Assembly: GCA_003648455.1 (NCBI GenBank)
Contig: QMPG01000016.1
Span: 1 to 21,979, forward strand
DNA: 21,979 nt
Reading direction: 5' to 3'
Origin: Bacteroidota bacterium
GTDB taxonomy: Bacteria; Bacteroidota; Bacteroidia; Bacteroidales; B39-G9
Made by a program: the position numbers and the translations under genes. The notes under the pieces were generated by a model. The model made no database searches, was not told where the DNA came from, and was given only the letters and a program-made list of their open reading frames with translations. Shown here in pieces: positions 1 to 8,804 of the stretch (its first letter is position 1; each line of letters begins with the position of its first letter).

Positions 1-44
1 AATTCTAATTGAAAAGATAATAGAAACAACATCCTGGAGCAAAT

Positions 45-3000
45 ATGGCTGGTTCTGTAGACCTATTTTTAAATATCAACAATAGTTTAAGTGAAAACCT
101 CGCTTCAGCTGAAGATTCTATGACTGGAATCAATGATATGTCCTCAAAAATCAATAAAAACATGAATGAAATGAATAAAAGCTCTGACATGTTGAATGAT
201 AATTATGATGATATAGAAGAAAGTTCAAAAAACACTGCAACTCATACAGATAAATTCGCAGAAGGATTAAAAAGAGCCGGTGGATTTATGAAAAGATTAG
301 CTCTTGGAGCTTTAGGGTTTGCCGGTGCTTTTAATCTTATTGATGTAGTTAGAGATACTTTTGCTTTAAGCCAAAATATGACAGATCTTTCATATAGAAT
401 GGGAGAAGCAGGAAAAACTGTTGGCCAATTAACTGGTGCTGTAAACGACGCAACAATTGCAACTGGTGCCTCAACTGATAAAGCAATGGGATGGGTAACA
501 GAACTTCGAAATTTAAGAGTTGCAACTTCTGACATTGGTGATTTAACAACAATGGGAATTCGTTTTACGGAAGTAACCGGAGGTTCTGCCGACGCTACAC
601 AAAAATTAATTGGTAATTTAACTACTATGGGTGGTTTAGGTTCAAAAGCAATTAAAGGAATTATGAGAGATCTTGTTGGAGCACAAAGAGCGTTTGGATT
701 AACAGGAGCAGAAGTAGATCAAATTAATACAAGTATAATTGAATCAACTCAAAGATTACGACAGATGGGAAAATCTGCGGCTGATGTTGCTAAATTCTCA
801 AGTGGAGTAACAAAACTTGCAGGTGCTTTTTCTTCGGTTGGACTTGAAGCAGGAAAAGCGGTTGCGTTGATTGAGAAACTATTAGACCCAGGCGCAATTG
901 AAGAAAATGCATTCTTATTCGCTAAACTTGGTGTCAGTATGGATGACGCTATTAATGGTAATATAGATCCTGAAAAATTAGTAGGAAGTTTCCAGAATTT
1001 AGGTACTGAACTTAAAAATATGTCCGGTCCCGCTGCGGCACAAATGGCTAACGCACTTGGTGTCCCATTAAATCAGTTAAGACAAATGGCTGATATGGAT
1101 ATGGACGAACTTAAAGGAACTTTTGCAGATATGGGACTTGCTACTGGAGATTTATCTGCGGAACAAGATCAACAAGCAACAGCACAAAAAGATTTAACTA
1201 ATAGTATGAATAAATTTAAGGGACTACTTGTAGAAATTGGTTCTAAATTTATGCCAATGATTAACAAAGCAACTGGATGGTTAGCTGATAATTTTGATAA
1301 AGTAATTGAAAAAGTTCGTGGAGTTGTTGATTGGGTTTCTAGTTTAGCTAAAGGTGGCGGTGGTGGTCTTGGAAAGATAGCTTTGGTAGTTGCCGGAATT
1401 GGCGTTGCTTTTGTTATTATGTTAAAATTAGTTAGAAAAAAATTCTTCTCAGTTGCAACTGACATAGCAAAAGATTTATCTGGTGTATTAACAGATGGAA
1501 TGGTAGAAGGTATGGAAATGGGTGCAGAAAAAGGTTCTGCTAAAGCTCGTGAAATACAAAAAGCCAGTGTATCTGCTTACGCTCAAGACTTACAACAAAG
1601 AATAATAGAAAGTTCAGAATATGCTGCCACTCAATCAGCTGCTACTTTTTATAAAACAATGGCAGGAACAAATCTTACTAAAAGTGCAAAAGAATTAAAT
1701 CAATCTACTGGTGAATGGTTAGAGAAAATTTCAGCTGGCGCAAAACCTGTATCTATAATTGATACTTGGTTGAAAAAGAACAACGCTAAACAACAAGAAT
1801 CAATTAAATTAGCTCGTGAGAATCAAGTCATTCAGGGTAAAGCCATGGAAGCTAATAAATCAATGCACGAGGATAGATTGGGTGAACTTAATGATAGAAA
1901 AAAACTCCTCGAAACAGCTAAGTCTCAAGGTGGATTAACTAAAGACAGAGAAGCTGAACTTAATAGAATTAATAAACTTCAAACAAAAGAAAATGCAGTA
2001 GTTACAAAAATGAACGAAAAGCTAAACAACTTCAACGCTAAACAAACAGAAAGACGAAGAAAGCAAATAAAAAATCTATCCTCACTTGAACAGACAACCA
2101 TAATGACGAACTTACAAGGTGAGATAGAAAGAGCTAAAGTGAATGAAAAAAGGCTTGATGTTCAGAGAGAAGAAAATGAACTATCAATTGAAGCTCTTAG
2201 AAATTCTCAAGATGCGTTAAAAGTACAAGCAGAAGAACTTCAACTCACTCTTAAAAATGGGAGCGCTGCAGAAAAAGCAGACGCTGCTATGCAGTTACAA
2301 AATATAAACACAGCAAGAAAGGAAAGTTCTACTTTATTAGCACAAGAATTAGAACAACAGACAAGTATTGCAGAACAAACAGAACAATCACAAAAAGCAA
2401 TTGAATCGACAAAGAAAGAATTAAATCTAACCCTTAACGCGACAGAATCAATAACTATGGCTGAGTATGAAAAGCTTGAACTCCAGAAGCAAGGATTGTT
2501 AGATCAAAGAGAACAACTTGCTCTTGCTGGAAAAGAAACAACTGCTATTGATGAACAAGTAAAAGCAATGCAAAAACTTCAAATGGGACAATTAAATTCA
2601 ATTAACAACGAAGCTATTTATAGAGGTCCAGTAGAAAAAACCAAACTTATGTTTGAAGCATTAAAAAATAACTTTGTTAGTGGAATGACTGCTGGTATGA
2701 ATAAAGTAGGCGATTCTGTTTCTGCCTCTTTTAATGCTATTAGAGAAAAATTTAAACCTTCAAACTGGCAAAAGGCAATCGCTACCGCAGGTGATGGAAA
2801 CTTTTACAAAGGTCTTGGAAAAATATTTACCAAGGGTGCTAAAAACATGGGTTCTACTATGAAGTCCGCTGGTAAAAAAATTGGTAGTGTTATGAGTAAG
2901 GCCGGAAAAGGAATTGGTGGTCCTTTAATGTTAATTGTTGGATTATTTATTGGTGCCCTTAAAAACATGGATGGTTTTAAAGAGATACTAGAGAAAGTAA

Positions 3001-3785
3001 AAAATATTTTTATGGGATTAATGGAAAAATTAATGCCGATTATTGATGAAGTCTTAATGCCAATTATTGATGATTTAATAGCAGCGTTAATGCCTATGGT
3101 AGATATCTTATTTCAAGTTCTTGGACCTATATTAAAAATTATTGGTTCCTTGATGAAAGTGTTAGCTCCAATAATGATTGAATTAGTTAAAATGCTTCTT
3201 CCTCCGATGTTAATTGTTCTTGGTAGTTTATTACAAATTATTGGAACATTAATTAGTGCAATTACCGGATTAACAGAATGGACTATAAAAGCTTTTACTG
3301 GTAAAAAAAAGGAAGCTGAAGCTTTAGCACCAGTTTTAGCAATGAGAGATTTAGCAAATACATTTAATGCTGCTGGCGCTGATATGGCTAAAACTGGTCG
3401 TGATATGATTGAGGCTAATAAACTTACAAGTTTCGGAGAGTTCCCAGAATTAGTTCTTGAAGAATTAGAAAGAACCGCTGACTATACAGGAAATACCGCA
3501 GATAATACTAATCCAGAACAAGAAAGTGTTACTAGAGAACTATATCCTGCAATAATTGAAGCTACTTCTTCTGGTTTTGTTAAAACAGCGGAAGCAAGAG
3601 AAGTAATTTCTGGAACGGCAGAAGCAGTAAGAGACGCAGTAGCAGAAAGAACAGCAACTGGAATTGAGTTAGTCGCTGAAAAATTAGATGAAATCGCAGT
3701 ATATACAAACGCAACCGCAACCGCGACAAACGATACAGCAGAAGCAACCGCAGCAACCGCAGCAGCAAGTCCTGCAATATTATAA
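45..3785 (+). CDS. Tail tape measure protein
   Basis: This 1246-aa protein is the likely tape measure, which runs inside the tail tube, sets its length during assembly and is ejected at infection. No enzymatic motif is visible. The N-terminal 400 residues are Ala/Gly/Met-rich and mostly helical in character. A Gly run at about 437-444 leads into a membrane-like segment at about 445-463 (IALVVAGIGVAFVIMLKLV). A long Glu/Gln/Lys-rich coiled-coil region spans about 584-858. A second very hydrophobic helical stretch spans about 959-1083, and the C-terminus is Ala/Thr-rich. Length, coiled coil, internal hydrophobic blocks and position directly before baseplate genes all fit the tape measure family, which is poorly conserved in sequence. 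The ATG at 45 has GGAG five bases upstream. Sheath, tube and chaperone genes would lie to the left, outside the window. The role is secure; family-level homology was not tested. Confidence 0.9.
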   Translation: MAGSVDLFLNINNSLSENLASAEDSMTGINDMSSKINKNMNEMNKSSDMLNDNYDDIEESSKNTATHTDKFAEGLKRAGGFMKRLALGALGFAGAFNLIDVVRDTFALSQNMTDLSYRMGEAGKTVGQLTGAVNDATIATGASTDKAMGWVTELRNLRVATSDIGDLTTMGIRFTEVTGGSADATQKLIGNLTTMGGLGSKAIKGIMRDLVGAQRAFGLTGAEVDQINTSIIESTQRLRQMGKSAADVAKFSSGVTKLAGAFSSVGLEAGKAVALIEKLLDPGAIEENAFLFAKLGVSMDDAINGNIDPEKLVGSFQNLGTELKNMSGPAAAQMANALGVPLNQLRQMADMDMDELKGTFADMGLATGDLSAEQDQQATAQKDLTNSMNKFKGLLVEIGSKFMPMINKATGWLADNFDKVIEKVRGVVDWVSSLAKGGGGGLGKIALVVAGIGVAFVIMLKLVRKKFFSVATDIAKDLSGVLTDGMVEGMEMGAEKGSAKAREIQKASVSAYAQDLQQRIIESSEYAATQSAATFYKTMAGTNLTKSAKELNQSTGEWLEKISAGAKPVSIIDTWLKKNNAKQQESIKLARENQVIQGKAMEANKSMHEDRLGELNDRKKLLETAKSQGGLTKDREAELNRINKLQTKENAVVTKMNEKLNNFNAKQTERRRKQIKNLSSLEQTTIMTNLQGEIERAKVNEKRLDVQREENELSIEALRNSQDALKVQAEELQLTLKNGSAAEKADAAMQLQNINTARKESSTLLAQELEQQTSIAEQTEQSQKAIESTKKELNLTLNATESITMAEYEKLELQKQGLLDQREQLALAGKETTAIDEQVKAMQKLQMGQLNSINNEAIYRGPVEKTKLMFEALKNNFVSGMTAGMNKVGDSVSASFNAIREKFKPSNWQKAIATAGDGNFYKGLGKIFTKGAKNMGSTMKSAGKKIGSVMSKAGKGIGGPLMLIVGLFIGALKNMDGFKEILEKVKNIFMGLMEKLMPIIDEVLMPIIDDLIAALMPMVDILFQVLGPILKIIGSLMKVLAPIMIELVKMLLPPMLIVLGSLLQIIGTLISAITGLTEWTIKAFTGKKKEAEALAPVLAMRDLANTFNAAGADMAKTGRDMIEANKLTSFGEFPELVLEELERTADYTGNTADNTNPEQESVTRELYPAIIEATSSGFVKTAEAREVISGTAEAVRDAVAERTATGIELVAEKLDEIAVYTNATATATNDTAEATAATAAASPAIL
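3711..3767 (+). repeat. GCAACC-rich short tandem tract in tape measure C-terminus
   Basis: GCAACC occurs at 3711-3716, 3717-3722, 3744-3749 and 3753-3758, mixed with GCA and GCGACA units. It encodes an Ala/Thr-alternating tail near the end of the tape measure protein. ACC and GCG codons are uncommon in this AT-rich window, so the tract stands out in composition. It is probably a low-complexity expansion. Confidence 0.6.
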
Positions 3786-3803
3786 GATTAGTGGAGAAAA
3801 TAA

Positions 3804-5249
3804 ATGGCAATCGATAAAGAATACATAAATTATAATCTATCACTAATTGATCCAAATGATTTAGATATACCTGAAGTACCTGCTGATCCAAAAGTAAATA
3901 TTAATGTTACAATACCTCTTGATTTTGATCAGAAAGAAGATGTTATAGATGAAACTTATGTTCCTCCTCTTAATATAAAAGAAGGGCAGGATATTACTAC
4001 TTATGTAGAATTAGAGCAAAAAGAAACAGAAAACACAGAATCAGATTTAGATATTGGAAATGATGCATCTCAAATATTACTCGCAAGAGAGTTTCCAATT
4101 GTAGGAATTGAAACAGAGTTTATGACAACTCAGTTGAGAAATCAAACTTGGGATAGTACAGTTAGAGGAAAAAGTATTCCATCTGATCAACCTTATAGTA
4201 GCACTGATAGAATTGCAATTAAAGATGATAATCTAGGAAAAATACCTATAACTACTCCCGATGAAGACGTAAGACAAACAGACCCTAATTTTAACGTTAG
4301 AGTTTTAGACCAAGAGTATGAAAAAGAAAAATCCTCCGGAAAAGAACCTTCTCAATATAATATTGTAAATTTAAGTCAACTAGAATCAGGTAAAGATGAT
4401 TCAGAAGATATAATGAATTTTTCTAAAATAAATCTTTCTAAGATTGCAAAGACACCATATACAGGTCGAGAAATTTCCTATGATGATGTAGTCAATAAAA
4501 TAAATATAAAAAGTCAAATTTCAAACCTTGGAGCTTTACATGTTTATCCAGTTAATCCAAACAAAGAAGGTGGAATTTCTGCTAAATATACTATTCCATT
4601 TATGTTCAACGCAAAAGTAACTTCTAGTGGAATTTCCGCTAAATTTGAAGCTTCTACTTTATTAAGTAGAATTGGAGATATCCAGTCATACATAAAGACA
4701 GATACAGCACAGGTTAATATAACAACTAGATATCAAGTTCTTTCTGCTTCTAAAACTGAAAACGCAGCAATCCCAAATGGTTTCAAGGGAGAACATGCAG
4801 GTACAGGTGCGTGGATGGAAGATTTTACTTTATCTAACATTCAAAAGATTGAAATGGCATATAGAGGATTAGTATATCCTCAAACATCAAAGAAAGAAGC
4901 TTCTTTCTTTAGACCACCTGTTGTTAAGATTGTTTTTGGAAACGCTAATAAAATATTAAACGGACAAATGTTCGATAAAACTGTGCCTTTTAATAATTTA
5001 CTGACGTATCCTTATATAATGGCACAGGGAACTAAAATTTATCATAAAAGTTTTATTGTAACAAAAGTTGATATTAAAAAAGATTGGGATATGTCGCCAT
5101 TAATTTTAAATGATGACAACGATGGAATTATCGACTTACAAGCTTTCGATATTAACATGAGTCTTGTAGAAATTGACCCAATGTATATTGGAGTTCTTCC
5201 AAGTTTCGAAGATTTCTATTCAATAGTACCTACTCTATCAAGGATATAA
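3804..5249 (+). CDS. Putative baseplate hub / tail-tube cap structural protein
   Basis: This 481-aa protein lies 18 nt after the tape measure and just before a gp53-like gene, the slot of tail-tube initiators and hub proteins. Residues 1 to about 200 are acidic, Asp/Glu/Pro/Ser-rich and probably flexible. The C-terminal half has a beta-rich pattern seen in tube-cap or hub proteins: IPFMFNAKVTSSGISAKFEA, then a PPVVKIVFG strand at about 373-381, then KSFIVTKVDIKKDWD and a final strand with SLVEIDP. That pattern resembles the tube-like domains of T4 gp48/gp54-type proteins, but this is recognition by shape and position, not a firm match. The start has GGAG seven bases upstream of ATG. It could instead be another hub component; structural identity is quite sure, the exact role is not. 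Confidence 0.5.
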   Translation: MAIDKEYINYNLSLIDPNDLDIPEVPADPKVNINVTIPLDFDQKEDVIDETYVPPLNIKEGQDITTYVELEQKETENTESDLDIGNDASQILLAREFPIVGIETEFMTTQLRNQTWDSTVRGKSIPSDQPYSSTDRIAIKDDNLGKIPITTPDEDVRQTDPNFNVRVLDQEYEKEKSSGKEPSQYNIVNLSQLESGKDDSEDIMNFSKINLSKIAKTPYTGREISYDDVVNKINIKSQISNLGALHVYPVNPNKEGGISAKYTIPFMFNAKVTSSGISAKFEASTLLSRIGDIQSYIKTDTAQVNITTRYQVLSASKTENAAIPNGFKGEHAGTGAWMEDFTLSNIQKIEMAYRGLVYPQTSKKEASFFRPPVVKIVFGNANKILNGQMFDKTVPFNNLLTYPYIMAQGTKIYHKSFIVTKVDIKKDWDMSPLILNDDNDGIIDLQAFDINMSLVEIDPMYIGVLPSFEDFYSIVPTLSRI

Positions 5250-5259
5250 GGAGTTATAA

Positions 5260-5562
5260 GTGTCTTATTCACGATTTCAATATTTTCCTACTGCGTGGAA
5301 TGATGATATTCAGCACACACAGATGGGAATATTAGATACAGCAGCATTAAAAAGCAAAATAGATGAATCTGGAAGTTTTCTTTATACTATTCCTTTGGCT
5401 TTTAATTTTAGGCCTGATTTAATTGCTCAGGAGTTTTATGGTAGTGGAAAACTCTATTGGGTTATTAACTACATAAATGATATAAACGATTCACCAGAAG
5501 GATTCTATACATCAAGGGTTATTAAAATCCCTGATCCAAAAAGAATATCTGAGATGGTATAA
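5260..5562 (+). CDS. gp53-like baseplate wedge protein
   Basis: This is a 100-aa protein that starts with GTG at 5260. AAGGAG at 5248-5253 overlaps the upstream TAA stop and lies six bases before the start, which supports the non-ATG start and translational coupling. The order of features fits the gp53 baseplate wedge family of T4-like phages: an aromatic N-terminus (SRFQYFPTAW), a central segment FNFRPDLIAQEFYGSGKLYW, then a NYINDINDSPEGF-type turn and an IKIPDP strand near the end. T4 gp53 is about twice as long, so this would be a minimal version. In T4, gp53 joins wedges to each other and to the central hub. Its place between the hub-like and spike genes agrees. Confidence 0.7.
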   Translation: MSYSRFQYFPTAWNDDIQHTQMGILDTAALKSKIDESGSFLYTIPLAFNFRPDLIAQEFYGSGKLYWVINYINDINDSPEGFYTSRVIKIPDPKRISEMV

Positions 5563-5572
5563 GGGGAAGTAT

Positions 5573-6643
5573 ATGGCATATCCAAGATTTGGAAATTACC
5601 AAGCAGTAGTTACTGATAACTCAGAGTTTTGGAAAAGAGGTTATATACGCGTTCGTATATCCGCTTTCTTTAGTGGAGACATTGACTGGGATTTATCTCA
5701 ACCTTATGACGACGCAGAATTTAAATCTGCTTTGAAAGATGATATTCGATGTTTAGTTTATACTCCTATTGGTGGTGGCTCTGGGCATGGAATGTTTACA
5801 CTTCCACAAGTCAATTCAGTCGGTATTGTAAGTTTCATTGATGGTAATATTAAAAAAGCACTGTGGATGGGTTCTTTTATCGCTTCCAAATATGATAAAG
5901 ATGGAAAATTTGAAAGCGCTAATGTTCCAAACGACAGACTTCAATATGAAGGCCCTGGTTCTAACGGTATTACTGTAGATGGTAAGAATGTTCTTGTAGA
6001 TGGTGGTGCTGTAATTATTAGACAGAAATCAACAGAATCTGGTTCTGCTGAAGGAATGAAATGGGATAATAATAGAACTGAAAATCTTATTGTTATGGGA
6101 AAAAATACATTAAACTTAACTCATGCTTCTAAGTGGGAAGAAAGTGAAGATACCATTAAACCTATTGAATATCAAGAAATTGCTATTAAAAGAAATACAG
6201 ATGAGAACGATGAAAATTTTGGAGTTGTTACTATAAACATAAAATCTATTTTCCAAAATGATGATGCTACTCTTGATGAATATGGTGTAGAAATCACAAA
6301 AGGACAAGTTGGTGTAATCGTTAAAAGTCAGGAAGCTAAAATAGAAAATAGCGTAATAATAAATACAGAATCTATTTCAATGAAATCTCTTGATGTAAAC
6401 TCTAAAGCAGAAACAAGTGCTAATATTTCACCAGAAGAAATAACTCTTGTTAATAGAGACGCTAATGTAACAGTAAGTAAAGATGAAGTAAATATTTTCG
6501 GTAAGAAACATGTAACTCTTTCTGGGGATGAAACGAGAATTGGTGGTCTGGGTCAAGAATATGTCGTAACTGCTTCTGTTCCGTTTTCTTATAGAATGGA
6601 AGATGGAACCGTTTTAGCAGCTACTAATAAAGTTAAAGCCTAA
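5573..6643 (+). CDS. gp5/VgrG-type baseplate spike with OB-fold domain
   Basis: This 356-aa protein is likely the central baseplate spike. The N-terminal ~115 residues show the OB-fold signature of gp5/gpV/VgrG proteins: YIRVRIS at about 24-30, then DDIRCLVYTPIGGGSGHGMF, PQVNSVGIVSFIDG and ALWMGSF. The rest is rich in alternating Val/Ile/Thr/Asn strands (for example KGQVGVIVKSQ, ITLVNRDANVTVS), as expected for a trimeric beta-prism or beta-helix needle. It carries no lysozyme domain, unlike T4 gp5, and no obvious His-x-His iron-binding tip. A separate tip or cell-wall hydrolase may be encoded elsewhere. The ATG follows the stop and AAGGGG of the upstream gene. Family assignment of the OB domain is good; the trimeric needle is inferred. 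Confidence 0.78.
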   Translation: MAYPRFGNYQAVVTDNSEFWKRGYIRVRISAFFSGDIDWDLSQPYDDAEFKSALKDDIRCLVYTPIGGGSGHGMFTLPQVNSVGIVSFIDGNIKKALWMGSFIASKYDKDGKFESANVPNDRLQYEGPGSNGITVDGKNVLVDGGAVIIRQKSTESGSAEGMKWDNNRTENLIVMGKNTLNLTHASKWEESEDTIKPIEYQEIAIKRNTDENDENFGVVTINIKSIFQNDDATLDEYGVEITKGQVGVIVKSQEAKIENSVIINTESISMKSLDVNSKAETSANISPEEITLVNRDANVTVSKDEVNIFGKKHVTLSGDETRIGGLGQEYVVTASVPFSYRMEDGTVLAATNKVKA

Positions 6644-6654
6644 GGAATTATAGA

Positions 6655-8796
6655 ATGGGTTGTGGAAAAATATGTCAGGCAAAAAAATCAGCTGCAAAAG
6701 GTCAAAGACAAGCGGATCAAGCCAAAAGAGATGCAAACAAACAAGTTAAAGACGCTGAAAAACAAGCCGCAAACGCACAAGCCGCTGGAAGTGTATCTCC
6801 GTATGATTTAACAGTAACACACTATACAGTTGAAGTTATAACTATAGGTAAATTTCTTGGAATAGATAATAAAAGAAACGCATTATCAATCAGAGAAATG
6901 TTTGCGTTATTACAGACAGCTTCAAGATCACCTCAAATTTTATCAAGTGCTGTTGCTAAAAGTTTAATACAACCAATAGCGGTGGCAATGGGATTTTATG
7001 TTGGGTTTGATATTGGAAGAAAAATATTCTTATTAGTAAAACCAGGCTTTAAAATATTACAACAGATAAATGATATTTTTACATTCAACTTTGCTGCTTT
7101 AAATGTATTAATTTGGGATATCTTACAGATGGTTTTACAATTTTCACTTGGGTTATTTCCATATCTTATTGAGTTATTAAAAAACATTTTTCTAAATATA
7201 CCTCTTTATACAAAAATATTAACCAGCCAACAAACAATAAGAATTTCTGGCATGCTAGCAATGGCACAAATTAGTATGAGAGAAAGAATTAGTAACGTTA
7301 TAGATAATTTCAAAATAGAAAAATCTTATTGTGCTCCTGGCTCAAATACTTGTCCTGAGATAACTGAACCTCAATCAGAAATGTCACTAATAGCTGATGA
7401 AATAAATACAAACATTCTAACCTATGTTCAACACGATCCTATTCCAACACTGGAAGACTTAACTGATGTTAATACTTTTCATTACTGGACTGAAAAATAT
7501 ATGATTGCTGGGATGGATTGTGCCAGAAAAGAGTGTTTAAACCAAGTAGTCGATGCTTCAATGGAAGAAGAAATAGATATATTAGAAATACCAGGCTTTC
7601 AAAACGAAACAGTTGATAATAAAAAAAACATGAAATTAATGGTTGATGGACTATTAGTTGTATCTCAAAAAACAGAAGCTGCAATTGCAGAAGAACTTTT
7701 AAGAAAACAATTTTCTGTTTCTCAACTTTTACCTGAAGAACAAAATCAGAAATACGGAGATACGCTTCTTGCCTCTGCTATGGCAGATAGTGTTATTGCT
7801 GAGCTTAGAAGAACTATTAATGTTGTTTTTGAAGGATTTAATGAATCAGATGGCTCAATATATCCTCAAGTAGATCTCTGTTATCTCGTTACTTATGAGT
7901 TAAATAACGAGATAAGAAAAAAATTAGATATAGTAGAAGAAGAAAGACAATATATAATTGTTGTAACTATAGCTGAAAGCTTAGTTCAGAATAACAAAAT
8001 TCAAATCTTTGATAATATAATTCAATCTCTAGTAAATGTTGGCTTTAACCCTGATGATATTATTTTAAATGATTGTATGTCAGTTGGTATTAATAATGAC
8101 TTCAATACGATGAAAGCTAATATTATAAATGACAACTTTACTAAAATCGATAATGATGTTACAGTAGTTGATACAACTACAATGATTGCACTTAGAAATG
8201 AAATTTATGCAGATACAGTTGCTGCTATTAATGATGAATTAATTATTCCTGATAGCACTTGTGGTTTTGCAGATGATGTTTGCAGAAATATTAATAAATT
8301 CAAAGCTAACTTAGTGTTAGAAATTCAAAAAAACATGGAAGGAACTTCTATAAATATTTCTAATTCTGATGTTCCTGATTATGTAGACACAAAAGAATTA
8401 AAAGGTGCTGTTAATATGTTTAACACAGAAATAGTAAAACAATTAATGGATATTGTTCGTACTATAATACTTGAAAGTGTTCTTCCTTGTGAAGCTTGTA
8501 GACCATGTGAAGATATGAACCAAGATTTAGTTGCATACGCAACAGAGAAAATTGAAAAGATTAAAGATGAAATGATTAGAAACGCAGATGTTTTTATTCT
8601 TGACGAAACCCTTGATTGGACTGTCACAAATGCACCCTCAGCAGTAATTAAGAAACAACAACTTATTGATGTTTCAAACGCAGCGGTTTCAGAAAATGCT
8701 GGTGTTGTAGATATGTTTGATACTTTTATTTATAGATTAAAAGCAGAAGAAAAAGAAATTATTAACAACATTATGTCAACAATAAAGAGCTCATAG
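6655..8796 (+). CDS. Unrecognised cysteine-paired hydrophobic virion protein
   Basis: I do not recognise this 713-aa protein. It begins MGCGKICQ, followed by a Lys/Ala/Gln-rich helical region to about residue 46. A strongly hydrophobic region spans about 103-187, with at least two membrane-length stretches. The rest is acidic and helical. Cysteines occur mainly in close pairs: C3/C7, C226/C233, C289/C294, C536/C543 and the triplet C612/C615/C618 (CEACRPC). Such spacing suggests disulfides or metal sites, which is unusual in a baseplate operon. There is no lipobox, because no hydrophobic signal precedes the N-terminal cysteines. It starts at ATG with AAGGAA seven bases upstream, 11 nt after the spike gene. 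By position it is a structural or ejected protein; a membrane-contacting role is only inference. Confidence 0.6.
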   Translation: MGCGKICQAKKSAAKGQRQADQAKRDANKQVKDAEKQAANAQAAGSVSPYDLTVTHYTVEVITIGKFLGIDNKRNALSIREMFALLQTASRSPQILSSAVAKSLIQPIAVAMGFYVGFDIGRKIFLLVKPGFKILQQINDIFTFNFAALNVLIWDILQMVLQFSLGLFPYLIELLKNIFLNIPLYTKILTSQQTIRISGMLAMAQISMRERISNVIDNFKIEKSYCAPGSNTCPEITEPQSEMSLIADEINTNILTYVQHDPIPTLEDLTDVNTFHYWTEKYMIAGMDCARKECLNQVVDASMEEEIDILEIPGFQNETVDNKKNMKLMVDGLLVVSQKTEAAIAEELLRKQFSVSQLLPEEQNQKYGDTLLASAMADSVIAELRRTINVVFEGFNESDGSIYPQVDLCYLVTYELNNEIRKKLDIVEEERQYIIVVTIAESLVQNNKIQIFDNIIQSLVNVGFNPDDIILNDCMSVGINNDFNTMKANIINDNFTKIDNDVTVVDTTTMIALRNEIYADTVAAINDELIIPDSTCGFADDVCRNINKFKANLVLEIQKNMEGTSINISNSDVPDYVDTKELKGAVNMFNTEIVKQLMDIVRTIILESVLPCEACRPCEDMNQDLVAYATEKIEKIKDEMIRNADVFILDETLDWTVTNAPSAVIKKQQLIDVSNAAVSENAGVVDMFDTFIYRLKAEEKEIINNIMSTIKSS

Positions 8797-8804
8797 GAAA
8801 TAAC

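Noticed and set aside
1..44. End of an upstream gene at the left edge
   Set aside because: Stops occur at 6-8, 10-12, 18-20 and 21-23, but too few bases remain to decide which, if any, closes a real gene.
3580..3891. Minus-strand 103-aa frame
   Set aside because: Leu-rich low-complexity antisense of the GCA/GAA-rich tape measure end; it crosses two firm plus-strand genes.
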